Source of the DNA: an uncultured Oscillospiraceae bacterium
GTDB lineage: Bacteria > Bacillota > Clostridia > Oscillospirales > Ruminococcaceae
NCBI GenBank assembly: GCA_900548355.1
Contig: URKR01000002.1
Span: 1-64,000, forward strand
Length of the DNA: 64,000 nt
Direction of reading: 5' to 3'
The position numbers were made by a program, and so were the translations under genes. The stretch's first letter is position 1. The number at the start of each line of letters is the position of its first letter. The notes below the pieces were generated by a model. The model was not told the origin of the DNA, did no database searches, and saw only the letters and a program-made list of their open reading frames with translations. Shown piece by piece: positions 33,818 through 42,294 of this stretch.

Positions 33818-33837
33818 GGCAGACCTACTTTCTTGAG

Positions 33838-33967
33838 AAAGTTAAGAGTTAAGAGCTTAGATAAGGCGGATCGCGCTGCGCGCTCAAAAAATGACGTTGG
33901 GTTCCCATCATTTTTGAAAAACGCGCCGAAGGCGCACTGAATCCGGACTCTGAACGCTCAACTCTTT
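33838..33967. repeat. 130-bp palindromic (MITE-like) repeat element, full copy
   Basis: Two imperfect arms of about 65 bases meet at GGGTTCCC. The left arm runs from AAAGTTAAGAGTTAAGAG through GGCGGATCG and a GC palindrome to CTCAAAAAATGA; the right arm reversed begins AAAGAGTTGAGCG and ends CAAAAATGATGGGAAC. It belongs with the copies at 35959-36025 and 46367-46497. The following stretch to 34094 shows no gene or site I can name. Confidence 0.8.
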
Positions 33968-34094
33968 ATTTGAACGATACAAAATTCACCCCAGACTTTC
34001 CTCTAGTATACCCCCTCCCGCCTCACAGGGCAAGCAGAACCGCCAAAAAATAAAGAAAAGAAACAGTAAAATCGTTGAAACCGCCAGAAATCGA

Positions 34095-34123
34095 TTGACA
34101 ACGGGAAACGGGATTGGTATATT
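34095..34123 (+). promoter_or_regulatory. Promoter of the phosphoglucomutase gene
   Basis: Consensus TTGACA (34095-34100), 17-base spacer, TATATT (34118-34123). Confidence 0.88.
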
Positions 34124-34191
34124 TATGATAGTTACACCAAATTATCCCCCCTACATACAGAAAAACTGATAGAAAAGAGCAGGTGTTTCTC

Positions 34192-35874
34192 ATGTACAAA
34201 GAAATGTATGACCGTTGGCTGGCTTATGACCTGGACGATCCCGATCTCAAGCCCGAACTCGAAAGCATTCGGGATGACGACGCCGCCATTCAGGACCGTT
34301 TCGCCGTCGCGCTCAAGTTTGGCACGGCCGGCTTGCGCGGCGTGATCGGCGCGGGCACCAACCGCATGAACGTTTACGTCGTGCGGCAGGCCACCCAGGG
34401 CCTGGCCAACTGGGTCAAAACCCAGGGCGGCAGCCAGACCGTCGCGATCAGCTATGACAGCCGCATCAAGTCCGACGTCTTTGCCAAAGCGGCGGCCGAG
34501 GTACTCGCGGCCAACGGCGTCCATGTGCGCATCTACAAAGCCCTTATGCCGGTGCCGGCGCTGAGCTTTGCCACCCGGTTCTACGGCTGCAACGCCGGCA
34601 TCATGGTCACGGCGTCCCACAACCCCGCCAAGTACAACGGTTACAAGGCCTACGGCCCCGACGGCTGCCAGATGACCGACGAAGCTGCCGACATCGTCTA
34701 CGCCGAAATCCAGAAGACCGACATCCTGACCGGCGCCAAGACGATGCCGTTTGCCGAAGGCATGGAAAAGGGCCTGATCGAGTATGTCGGCGACGACTGC
34801 ATCCGCGCGCTGTACGATGCAATCGAAGCCCGCGCGATCCGCCCCGGCATCTGCAAAACCGCCGGCCTCAAGCTCGTCTACAGCCCGCTCAACGGCTCGG
34901 GCCTCGTGCCGGTCACGACGGTGCTCGGCGAGATCGGCATCACCGATATCACGATCGTGCCCGAGCAGAAAGACCCCGACGGCAACTTCCCGACCTGCCC
35001 CTACCCCAACCCCGAAATCTTTGAAGCGCTGCGTCTCGGCCTTGAACTGGCCGAAAAAGATGGCGCCGACCTCATGCTCGCGACCGACCCCGACGCCGAC
35101 CGCGTCGGCATTGCCGTGCGCTGCAAGGATGGCAGCTATGAGCTGCTGACCGGCAACGAAGTCGGCGTGCTGCTGCTTGATTACATCTGCGCCGGCCGCA
35201 TTGAGCAGGGCACCATGCCCAAAGACCCCGTCATGTGCAAGTCGATCGTCTCGACCCCGCTGGCCGATAAGGTTGCCGAGCACTACGGCGTCGAATGCCG
35301 CAACGTCCTGACCGGCTTCAAGTGGATCGGCGACCAGATCGCCAAGCTTGAAGCCGACGGCCAGGTTGACCGCTTCATCTTCGGCTTTGAGGAAAGCTAC
35401 GGCTACCTTGCCGGGCCCTATGTCCGCGACAAGGACGCGATCATCGGCTCGATGCTGATCTGTGAGATGGCGGCCTACTACCGCTCCAAGGGCTCCTCGA
35501 TCAAGGAAGAGCTTGAGCGCATCTACGCCGAGTACGGCCGTTACCTCAACAAGGTGGACAGCTTCGAGTTCCCGGGCCTTTCCGGCATGGACAAGATGGC
35601 TTCGATCATGGAAAGCCTGCGCAAAGACCCGCCGAAGGACTTCGGCGGCGACGAGGTCGTCAAGGTTGTCGATTATGAAAAGCCCGAGGAAACCGGCCTG
35701 CCCGCCGCGAACGTTCTGATCTACACCCTTGCGAGCGGTTCGACCGTCGTCGTGCGCCCCTCCGGCACCGAACCCAAGATCAAGACCTACTTCACCACCA
35801 AGGGCAAAGACCTCGCCGAAGCCCAGGCCAAAAAAGACGAATTGGCCGCGGCTCTCAAACCGATTTTGGCGTGA
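34192..35874 (+). CDS. pgcA: Alpha-phosphoglucomutase (phosphohexomutase family)
   Basis: A 560-residue phosphohexomutase that interconverts glucose 1-phosphate and glucose 6-phosphate. KFGTAGLRG lies near residue 45, the active-site serine loop is TASHNPAKYNGYK, the metal-binding loop is DPDADR, the sugar-binding loop is GFEESYGYL, and the phosphate loop is RPSGTEPK at the C-terminus. The length suits the PgcA class rather than the shorter GlmM class. I chose ATG at 34192 over a GTG three codons earlier because of AGGTG spacing. It is a single-gene unit with a consensus promoter and terminator; it feeds glycan and storage-sugar synthesis. Confidence 0.94.
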   Translation: MYKEMYDRWLAYDLDDPDLKPELESIRDDDAAIQDRFAVALKFGTAGLRGVIGAGTNRMNVYVVRQATQGLANWVKTQGGSQTVAISYDSRIKSDVFAKAAAEVLAANGVHVRIYKALMPVPALSFATRFYGCNAGIMVTASHNPAKYNGYKAYGPDGCQMTDEAADIVYAEIQKTDILTGAKTMPFAEGMEKGLIEYVGDDCIRALYDAIEARAIRPGICKTAGLKLVYSPLNGSGLVPVTTVLGEIGITDITIVPEQKDPDGNFPTCPYPNPEIFEALRLGLELAEKDGADLMLATDPDADRVGIAVRCKDGSYELLTGNEVGVLLLDYICAGRIEQGTMPKDPVMCKSIVSTPLADKVAEHYGVECRNVLTGFKWIGDQIAKLEADGQVDRFIFGFEESYGYLAGPYVRDKDAIIGSMLICEMAAYYRSKGSSIKEELERIYAEYGRYLNKVDSFEFPGLSGMDKMASIMESLRKDPPKDFGGDEVVKVVDYEKPEETGLPAANVLIYTLASGSTVVVRPSGTEPKIKTYFTTKGKDLAEAQAKKDELAAALKPILA

Positions 35875-35914
35875 GCGATTTTCCGCAAAGAATGACACCA
35901 ATTAAACAGCAATG

Positions 35915-35954
35915 ACAATCGCCCGGCTGCCACTGGCAGCTGGGCGATTGTTTC
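35915..35954 (+). terminator. pgcA terminator
   Basis: ACAATCGCCC and GGGCGATTGT close the outer stem, GCTGCC and GGCAGC the inner one, and TTTCC follows. Confidence 0.85.
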
Positions 35955-35958
35955 CTGC

Positions 35959-36025
35959 ATTTTTTGAGTCGGCGCAGCCGGCGATCCACCTTATCTACAC
36001 TCTACACTCTTAACTCTGAACACTT
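35959..36025. repeat. Half copy of the GGTGGATCG palindromic repeat
   Basis: Reads, reversed, AAAGTGTTCAGAGTTAAGAG ... GGTGGATCG - GC palindrome - CTCAAAAAATGC. It is 67 bases long, one arm of the 130-bp element; the other arm is missing. Confidence 0.75.
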
Positions 36026-36031
36026 TGACGT

Positions 36032-37927
36032 CTACGCCCCAATCGCATTCCCCGTGTACAGCTGATAATACCGGCCTTTCTTTTCCAGCAGCTGGTCATG
36101 GCTGCCGCGCTCGATCACGCGGCCCTGTTCGAGCACGAGGATGCAGTCTGCGTTTTTGACGGTGGAGAGCCGGTGGGCGATGACAAAGCTTGTCCGGCCG
36201 GTCATCAGCGCGTCCATACCCCGCTGCACCAGCTGTTCGGTGCGGGTGTCGATCGAGCTTGTCGCTTCGTCCAGAATCAGCACCGGCGGGTCGGCCACCG
36301 CTGCGCGGGCGATGGCCAGCAGCTGCCGCTGGCCCTGGCTCAAGTTGGCACCGTCGCCGGTCAGCATCGTGTGGTAGCCGTCAGGCAGGCGGCGGATGAA
36401 ACCGTCGGCGTTGGCGAGCTTGGCGGCGGCGATGCACTCCTCGTCACTCGCGTCGAGCCGCCCGTATCGGATGTTTTCAAGCACGGTGCCGGTGAACAGG
36501 TGGGTGTCCTGCAGCACAATGCCAAGGCTGCGCCGCAGATCGGCCTTTTTGATCTTGTTGATGTTGATGCCGTCATAGCGGATTTTGCCGTCGGCAATAT
36601 CGTAAAAACGGTTAATCAGGTTGGTGATCGTCGTCTTGCCTGCACCGGTGGAGCCGACAAACGCGATCTTCTGCCCCGGCGTCGCATAAAGGTCGATGTT
36701 GTGCAGCACAAGCTTTTCCTCGGCATAGCCGAAATCGACATCGTGGAAGGTGATGTCCCCGCACAGCCGGGTATAGGTGGTTGTGCCGTCGTGGTGGGGG
36801 TGCTTCCAGGCCCAGAGCCCGGTGCGCTCCGAACATTCTTCCAGGCTGCCGTCGGCCTTTTCGCGTGCATTGACCAGCGTGACGTACCCTTCATCGGTTT
36901 CGGGCTGTTCATCCAGCATCGCAAAGATGCGGGCCGCGCCGGCCATCGCCATCACAATGCTGTTGGTCTGCTGGCTGATCTGGCTGACCGGCTGGGTTGC
37001 GTTTTTGTTCAGCGTCAAAAACGAAACCAGCGTGCCGACGGTCAGCCCGCCGTACCCGCCGAGTGCGAGCACCGCGCCCACCGTCGCGCAGAGCACATAG
37101 CTGATGTTGCCAAGGTTGCCGTTGACCGGCATCGCGATGTTCGCAAAGGTGTTGGCTTTGTCGGCGCTTTCGCGCAGCCGGTTGTTCAGCGCGCGGAACT
37201 GCTCGATCGCCTTGTCCTCGTGGCAGAACACCTTGACGACCTTCTGCCCGTCCATCATCTCTTCAATGTAACCGTTCACCGCGCCAAGGTCGGCCTGCTG
37301 CCGGGCAAAATACCGCCCCGACCGCGCGGCGATCTGCAGCGAGGCCGCCACCATCACCCCGATCATTACGACCGTAATCAGGCTCAGCGGCACATCCAGC
37401 ACAAACATACTGACCAGCGTCGTCGCCAGCGTGATGGCCGAATTCAGCAGCTGCGGCACGCTCTGGCTGAAGAGCTGGCGCAGCGTGTCCACGTCGTTTG
37501 TATAGACCGACATGATGTCGCCGTGGGCATGGGTATCAAAATAGCGGATCGGCAGCGATTCCATGTGGGTGAACAGCTCCTCACGCAGCCGGCGCATCGT
37601 GCCCTGGCTCACGTTGACCATAATCCGGTTATACCCGAAGGAGCACGCCACGCCGAAGGCATAGACCACCGCCACCCGCACCAGCGCCAGAGCCAGCGGG
37701 CCGAAATCCGGGCTCGCGCTTTGGGTCAGCGGGGCGATATAGACATCAATCAGCTGTTGTGTGAACAGCGTTCCCTGCACCGAGGCCAGCGCCGACCCCA
37801 CAATGCAGAGGGCGACCGCCAGGCAGGAACCCTTGTACTGCCTGAGCATATACCCCAGTACACGCCCCAGCGTGCCCGTCATCCGGGCGGGGCTGCGGCG
37901 CGGGGCCGCGTTTTCTGCGTTTGCCAT
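36032..37927 (-). CDS. ABC exporter half-transporter (canonical ATPase site)
   Basis: A 631-residue fusion of six membrane helices and an ABC ATPase. Walker A is GSTGAGKTT, the signature LSQGQRQ (LSGGQ with one change), Walker B LILDEATSS with a normal catalytic Glu, and the H-loop is in VIAHRLSTV. There is an unusual insert of about 35 residues (rich in His, Trp and Gly) between the membrane part and the ATPase. The ATG at 37927 follows AAGGAAGG and comes one base after the stop of the partner gene. The partner has a degenerate Walker B, so the two form a heterodimeric exporter, probably for drugs or lipids. Confidence 0.92.
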   Translation of the reverse strand: MANAENAAPRRSPARMTGTLGRVLGYMLRQYKGSCLAVALCIVGSALASVQGTLFTQQLIDVYIAPLTQSASPDFGPLALALVRVAVVYAFGVACSFGYNRIMVNVSQGTMRRLREELFTHMESLPIRYFDTHAHGDIMSVYTNDVDTLRQLFSQSVPQLLNSAITLATTLVSMFVLDVPLSLITVVMIGVMVAASLQIAARSGRYFARQQADLGAVNGYIEEMMDGQKVVKVFCHEDKAIEQFRALNNRLRESADKANTFANIAMPVNGNLGNISYVLCATVGAVLALGGYGGLTVGTLVSFLTLNKNATQPVSQISQQTNSIVMAMAGAARIFAMLDEQPETDEGYVTLVNAREKADGSLEECSERTGLWAWKHPHHDGTTTYTRLCGDITFHDVDFGYAEEKLVLHNIDLYATPGQKIAFVGSTGAGKTTITNLINRFYDIADGKIRYDGININKIKKADLRRSLGIVLQDTHLFTGTVLENIRYGRLDASDEECIAAAKLANADGFIRRLPDGYHTMLTGDGANLSQGQRQLLAIARAAVADPPVLILDEATSSIDTRTEQLVQRGMDALMTGRTSFVIAHRLSTVKNADCILVLEQGRVIERGSHDQLLEKKGRYYQLYTGNAIGA

Positions 37928-37928
37928 G

Positions 37929-39686
37929 TTAAGCACCTTCCTTTCCGGCCGGCTGGTCAAAATCGCCGCCGCCCTGGGTTTGCGCTTCATAGATTTCGCG
38001 GTAGATCTTGTTTGTTTTCAAAAGGTTGTCGTGGGTATCAAACCCGCTGATCCGGCCGCCGTCCAGCACGAGAATCCGGTCGGCATCCTGCACGCTCGAT
38101 ACCCGCTGCGCGATGATGATCTTGGTTGTGCCGGGGATGTGCTTGGCAAAGGCCTGCCGGATCTTCGCGTCGGTTGCGGTATCGACGGCCGAGGTCGAAT
38201 CGTCAAGGATCAGTACCTTCGGGTGTTTAAGCAGCGCACGCGCAATGCAGAGCCGCTGCTTCTGCCCGCCCGATACGTTCGCGCCGCCCTGTTCGATCCA
38301 GGTGTTGTACCCGTCGGGAAAGCGGTCGATAAACTCATCGGCGCAGGCGGCGCGGCAGGCTTCGCGGCATTCTTCCTCGGTGGCGTCCTCCTTGCCCCAG
38401 CGCAGGTTGTCGAGGATCGTGCCGCTGAACAACACGTTCTTTTGCAGCACCACGGCCACCTGGTTGCGCAATGCGTCAAGATCGTACTGCCGCACATCAA
38501 TGCCGCCGACAAGCACCCGTCCCGCATCGACGTCGTACAGCCGGCTGATCAAATTGACGAAGCTCGATTTGCCCGAACCTGTCCCGCCAATCACCCCGAC
38601 CGTCTCGCCGGCACAGATGTGCAGCGTGATGTCCTGCAGGGTTTTGTCCCCGCTGCCATGCCGGTAAGAGAAGCTGACATTGTCAAAGTCAACCCGTCCG
38701 TCCGGCACCTCGGTGCGGGGGGCGGCAGGGTTTGCCAGGTCCGGGGTTTCGCGCAGCACTTCGGCGATCCGCTCGGCACTCGCAACAGACATTGTAATCA
38801 TGACAAAGATCATGGAGAACATCATCAAACTCATTAAAACGCCCATCACATAGCTGAACAGGCTTGTCAGCTCACCGGTTGTCAAGCTGCCGCCCACAAT
38901 GAAATGGGCGCCGAACCAGGAAAGCGCCAGGATACTGCCGTATACCACAAACATCATGACCGGGTTGTTCCAGGCCAGCAGCCCTTCGGCCTTGACAAAC
39001 AGGCGGTAGAGGTTGTCGGCTGCCTTTTTGAACTTTTCATTTTCGTAGGCTTCCCGCACAAAGGCTTTCACAACCCGGATCGCGCTGACATTTTCCTGTA
39101 CGCTGGCGTTAAGATCATCATATTTGCGGAATACTCTGTCAAAAATACGGGTGGTGCGGCACATAATCAGCGCCAGGGCGCAACCCAGCACAACCAGCGC
39201 GACAAGGAAAATCACGCTCAGCCGCACGCTGATGAACAGGCACATGACCATCGAGCAGACCAGCATCAGCGGCGCGCGCACCGCCACCCGGATCAGCATC
39301 ATAAAGGCGTTCTGCAGATTGGTTACATCGGTCGTCATCCGGGTGACGAGGCCGGCCGTGCTGAACTTGTCAATGTTGGAAAACGAGAAGCTCTGCACCT
39401 TGCAGAAAACCGCGTCCCGCAAATTGCAGGCAAAGCCCGCCGCCGCCCGGGCCGAAAACCGCCCGGCCAACACCCCGCAGCCCAGGCTGCAAAAGGCGAA
39501 CAGCAGCATGACGGCCCCGTAGCGCAGAACCTGCGGCAGATTGCCGGCCTCGATCCCTTCGTCGATGATGGCGGCCGTGATGAAGGGGATCAGCAGTTCC
39601 ATCAGTACCTCGAGCGCGGTACACAGCGGTGCAAGAAGCGTGTCTCTTTTGTATTGGCGAATCTGCGAAGCAAGCAGGGAGATCAT
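37929..39686 (-). CDS. ABC exporter half-transporter (degenerate ATPase site)
   Basis: 585 residues: membrane domain (about 1-310) and ABC ATPase with Walker A GGTGSGKSS, signature VSGGQKQR, and Walker B LILDDSTSAVD, where the catalytic Glu is Asp. That replacement marks the non-hydrolysing site of heterodimeric exporters such as TM287/288 and BmrCD. ATG 39686 follows GGAAAGGGGG and overlaps the stop of a 17-codon leader (ATGA). A LysR-type regulator is divergent. The substrate is unknown. Confidence 0.92.
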   Translation of the reverse strand: MISLLASQIRQYKRDTLLAPLCTALEVLMELLIPFITAAIIDEGIEAGNLPQVLRYGAVMLLFAFCSLGCGVLAGRFSARAAAGFACNLRDAVFCKVQSFSFSNIDKFSTAGLVTRMTTDVTNLQNAFMMLIRVAVRAPLMLVCSMVMCLFISVRLSVIFLVALVVLGCALALIMCRTTRIFDRVFRKYDDLNASVQENVSAIRVVKAFVREAYENEKFKKAADNLYRLFVKAEGLLAWNNPVMMFVVYGSILALSWFGAHFIVGGSLTTGELTSLFSYVMGVLMSLMMFSMIFVMITMSVASAERIAEVLRETPDLANPAAPRTEVPDGRVDFDNVSFSYRHGSGDKTLQDITLHICAGETVGVIGGTGSGKSSFVNLISRLYDVDAGRVLVGGIDVRQYDLDALRNQVAVVLQKNVLFSGTILDNLRWGKEDATEEECREACRAACADEFIDRFPDGYNTWIEQGGANVSGGQKQRLCIARALLKHPKVLILDDSTSAVDTATDAKIRQAFAKHIPGTTKIIIAQRVSSVQDADRILVLDGGRISGFDTHDNLLKTNKIYREIYEAQTQGGGDFDQPAGKEGA

Positions 39687-39736
39687 CGCCGCAGCCCCCT
39701 TTCCGGCCCGGCGGGGGCGGTGTGTTGTCTTGTCAT
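39683..39736 (-). CDS. 17-codon upstream ORF (leader peptide) of the ABC exporter
   Basis: ATG at 39736 has a full AAGGAGG site, which is better than the site of the exporter gene itself. It encodes MTRQHTAPAGPERGLRR and stops at TGA overlapping the exporter's ATG (ATGA). The Pro/Gly/Arg content suggests a sensing or coupling leader. Resistance-type ABC genes are known in other bacteria to use such leaders; here the role is inferred. Confidence 0.55.
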   Translation of the reverse strand: MTRQHTAPAGPERGLRR

Positions 39737-39819
39737 AAAACGAAACCTCCTTATTTGTTTCAGTAGGAAATGGATGTGGTTGCAAATTGTTCGGCATCGA
39801 ACTGTTCGGCTGCAAACTA

Positions 39820-39847
39820 AGTATACCAGCTTTCTCTTGAAAGTGAA
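39820..39847 (-). promoter_or_regulatory. Promoter of the ABC exporter operon
   Basis: On the minus strand TTCACT (39847-39842) is 16 bases from TATACT (39825-39820). Confidence 0.6.
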
Positions 39848-39863
39848 TTTAGAAAATGCTATT

Positions 39864-39886
39864 ATTGATAAAAGAATCTTATCAAT
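39864..39886. promoter_or_regulatory. LysR-type regulator binding site
   Basis: ATTGATAA-N7-TTATCAAT, perfect 8-bp arms containing a T-N11-A core. It lies between the divergent ABC exporter and LysR genes, upstream of the exporter -35, which is the usual activator position. Confidence 0.75.
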
Positions 39887-39935
39887 CTGCCGCCGGCAGC
39901 CGTTGCGCGTTGCCCGGCGGCAGGGGAGGGGCGCC

Positions 39936-40838
39936 GTGAATACCTTCCAGCTTTCCTGCTTTTTGCAGGTGGCCGAAACGCTGAACTTTGCCCGCGCGGC
40001 CGAAATCCTGCATGTCACCCAGCCGGCCGTTACCCAGCAGATTCGCTCGCTGGAAAAAGAACTCGGCGTGCCGCTGTTCCACCGCACCACCCGCTCGGTC
40101 AAGCTGACCCAGGCCGGCGCGGCGTTTTTGAGCGACGCGCAGCAGATCGTCGCTTTATCCGAGCGGGCCGTGCGCCGGTTTGCCGCGCCGGAACCCGATG
40201 CGGTGCGGATTGTCACAATCGGCTGCGCGAGCGCGGCCGAACTGCGGCTGTTGGCGCCGGCGCTGCGGGCGGCCCGGCAGGCTGAACCCACCTTCCACCC
40301 GCATCTGCGGATCATCCCGTTCCGGCACATCTTCCGCCAGCTGGAGGAAGGCGACCTCGACGCCGTCGTCACGGTGCGGCAGGGCCCGCGCCCGCGCGGC
40401 GTCTACCGCGAGCTGGCCCGCCTGCCGATCGACTGTCTTTTCCCCGAGGGTGCGCTGCCGCAAAACCTGACCGAGGTAACGCCGGACGACCTCGCGGGCT
40501 TGCCGCTTGTGCTCTTTACGCCGGAGCGGGTCATGCCCGGCCTGGCCGCTTTGCAGGGGAACCTTGTGGGGGAGCGCAGCCCGGCCCATTTGAACTTTGT
40601 GGAATCCATCGCGGCGATGCTCGTGCTCGTGCAGGCCGGGTACGGTGCGGCGATGCTGCCGCGCGGGCTGGCTGAACCCACGCCCGGCGTGCGCACGCTG
40701 CCGTTGGCCGGCGCGCAGGCGGTTTCTTTCGGGGTGTACTACCGCAGTTTGCAGGGGGATGCGCCGCTGCGCGCCTTTGTGCGGGCCCTGCGGGAGAGCT
40801 TTGCCGCCAACGGGCCTTACAGCGATGAAAATGCTTGA
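39936..40838 (+). CDS. LysR-family transcriptional regulator
   Basis: A 300-residue LysR-type regulator. The N-terminal HTH is within FLQVAETLNFARAAEILHVT, QPAVTQQIRSLEKELGVPLF, followed by the RTTRSVKLTQAG wing. The C-terminal co-inducer domain extends from about residue 90 to 295. The start is GTG at 39936 after GGGAGGGG. It diverges from the ABC exporter with a perfect T-N11-A palindrome between, so it most likely controls the exporter and itself. Confidence 0.92.
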   Translation: MNTFQLSCFLQVAETLNFARAAEILHVTQPAVTQQIRSLEKELGVPLFHRTTRSVKLTQAGAAFLSDAQQIVALSERAVRRFAAPEPDAVRIVTIGCASAAELRLLAPALRAARQAEPTFHPHLRIIPFRHIFRQLEEGDLDAVVTVRQGPRPRGVYRELARLPIDCLFPEGALPQNLTEVTPDDLAGLPLVLFTPERVMPGLAALQGNLVGERSPAHLNFVESIAAMLVLVQAGYGAAMLPRGLAEPTPGVRTLPLAGAQAVSFGVYYRSLQGDAPLRAFVRALRESFAANGPYSDENA

Positions 40839-40863
40839 CAGCGGGGCGGGGGTCTGGTATAAT
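40835..40863 (+). promoter_or_regulatory. rpmE promoter
   Basis: Consensus TTGACA (40835-40840), 17-base spacer and TATAAT (40858-40863). The -35 overlaps the end of the LysR gene. Confidence 0.92.
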
Positions 40864-40998
40864 ACTACGGCAATCGTTTGTAAGGCTGCTCCGTTCGCAC
40901 AGGATGGCGTATGCTGGTAGCCGAAAAGTCAAGATTGTGATGAGCACATATATCAAGTATGGCTCCCCAAGTCATAATCATGAAAGAGGTGAAACGCA
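40864..40998 (+). other. 5' leader of rpmE
   Basis: About 130 bases of untranslated leader between the promoter and the L31 gene, with a small TGTG-ATGAG-CACA hairpin. Long leaders on ribosomal-protein genes often bind the product; I cannot fold this one confidently into a known leader class. Confidence 0.35.
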
Positions 40999-41211
40999 AT
41001 GAAACAGGGCATCCATCCGAAGTATGTGGACTGCACGATCACCTGCGCCTGCGGCAACGTCATCCAGACCCGCGCCACCAAGCCGGAGATCCGTGTCGAA
41101 GTTTGCAGCAAGTGCCACCCGTTCTACACCGGCAAGCAGAAGCTGGTGGACACCGGCGGCCGTGTCGAGCGCTTCAAGCGCCGTTACGCCAACGCGAAGG
41201 CTGGCAAGTAA
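40999..41211 (+). CDS. rpmE: 50S ribosomal protein L31
   Basis: A 70-residue L31 of the zinc-binding type: the TCACGN segment and [14 protein letters not shown] supply the Cys ligands. The sequence [11 protein letters not shown] and the [14 protein letters not shown] end are typical. It is monocistronic, with a consensus promoter and a strong hairpin after it. ATG 40999 follows AAGAGGTG. Confidence 0.97.
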   Translation: MKQGIHPKYVDCTITCACGNVIQTRATKPEIRVEVCSKCHPFYTGKQKLVDTGGRVERFKRRYANAKAGK

Positions 41212-41222
41212 GAAGCAGAAAT

Positions 41223-41265
41223 GCGATACCGCAGGCGGCAGGCCCGTCTGCGGTATCGCTGTATT
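41223..41265 (+). terminator. rpmE terminator hairpin
   Basis: 41223-41238 pairs with 41244-41259 (arms begin GCGATACCGCAG), with one G-T pair; TGTATTTG follows. Confidence 0.82.
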
Positions 41266-41340
41266 TGCCGCAAAAGGGGCAACAGCCGCGCACGGCTGCG
41301 CCTAACGCGTCTATTTCCCCTTTTGAAAACCCCTTCGGGC

Positions 41341-41406
41341 GAAAAGTAAAACAAAACCGCGCACTCGTCGCATACGCTCCTCGCACACAATTTTGCTTTA
41401 CTTTTC
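41341..41406. repeat. Inverted repeat, 16-bp arms
   Basis: GAAAAGTAAAACAAAA and TTTTGCTTTACTTTTC are inverted with one mismatch around a 34-base GC-rich centre. No gene lies inside; possibly another small interspersed palindrome. Confidence 0.6.
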
Positions 41407-41413
41407 TGTAGAG

Positions 41414-41457
41414 GTGTCGCCGTCGTCGGCGCGTGTCCGCCGACGGCGACGTTTTTT
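41414..41457 (+). repeat. GTGTCGCCGTCG hairpin repeat, copy 1 (terminator-like)
   Basis: GTCGCCGTCG pairs with CGACGGCGAC, with an inner CGG/CCG, followed by GTTTTTT. Nearly the same sequence is at 57617-57660. The T-run gives it the form of a terminator, though it lies upstream of the YigZ-like gene. Confidence 0.75.
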
Positions 41458-41497
41458 AGAATTTGAGATTTTGTATTTGCTGGGAGGAAAGACCGCT

Positions 41498-42115
41498 TTG
41501 GCCGATTACCGTACCATCCGGGGCACAGCCAGTTTTACCTATGAAGAAAAGCGCAGCCGGTTTATCGGCGCGGCGGCACATGTGGAAGGGGAGGAGGAAG
41601 CCCTCGCTTTCCTCGAAAAAGTCCGCGCCGCCAACCGCACAGCCCGCCACAATGTCTATGCCTATGTGCTGGCAAACGGCCGCGCCCGCTATTCTGACGA
41701 CGGCGAACCCGCCAAAACCGCCGGCACCCCGGTGCTTGAAGCGATCAGTCATGCCGGGCTTTCGGATGTGATTGTGGTTGTCACGCGGTACTTCGGCGGG
41801 ATTCTGCTCGGCACCGGCGGGCTGGTGCGGGCCTACACGGCGGCGGCCTCGGGCGCGCTGAACGCGGCCGAAATCGTCACGATGCGCGAGGTAATCGACT
41901 GCGCCGTCACGGTGTCTTACCCGCAGTTTGAGCCGGCCCGCCAGTGCATCGAGCGCGCCGGCGCCCGACTGGCCGACCCTGAATTTGCCGACGCCGTCAC
42001 GCTGCGCTGGACAATGCCGGCCGGTACAGAGTCGCCGCTGCTGGCTGCCTTGGGTGAGCTGACCCGCGGCGCGGCCGCTGTGCAGGTAGGCCCGGCGCAT
42101 CACGCGCCGTTTTAA
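41498..42115 (+). CDS. YigZ/IMPACT family protein
   Basis: 205 residues. The N-terminal UPF0029/IMPACT domain shows EEKRSRFIG, RHNVYAYV, YSDDGEPAKTAGTPVLEAI and VTRYFGGILLGTGGLVRAY, a highly characteristic run. A C-terminal ferredoxin-like DUF1949 domain follows. The E. coli relative YigZ is of unclear function, and eukaryotic IMPACT affects translation control. The start is TTG at 41498 with GGGAGGAAAG upstream; no ATG fits. Confidence 0.92.
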   Translation: MADYRTIRGTASFTYEEKRSRFIGAAAHVEGEEEALAFLEKVRAANRTARHNVYAYVLANGRARYSDDGEPAKTAGTPVLEAISHAGLSDVIVVVTRYFGGILLGTGGLVRAYTAAASGALNAAEIVTMREVIDCAVTVSYPQFEPARQCIERAGARLADPEFADAVTLRWTMPAGTESPLLAALGELTRGAAAVQVGPAHHAPF

Positions 42116-42294
42116 GGAAAATTACCCCGACCGTCGCCCTACGCAGAAATTTCACAAATTTTTTGCGGGTTTGCGGCAGTGTTTTTCGGAATTTTGGCGT
42201 ATTTAATTTATAGAAGGGAAGTTCCAGGGGCTTTGCGCCGTTTGCGCGGTTTCGCGCAGCGCAGCCCCGCGCCGATTTGAAAAGGGGGCTGACC

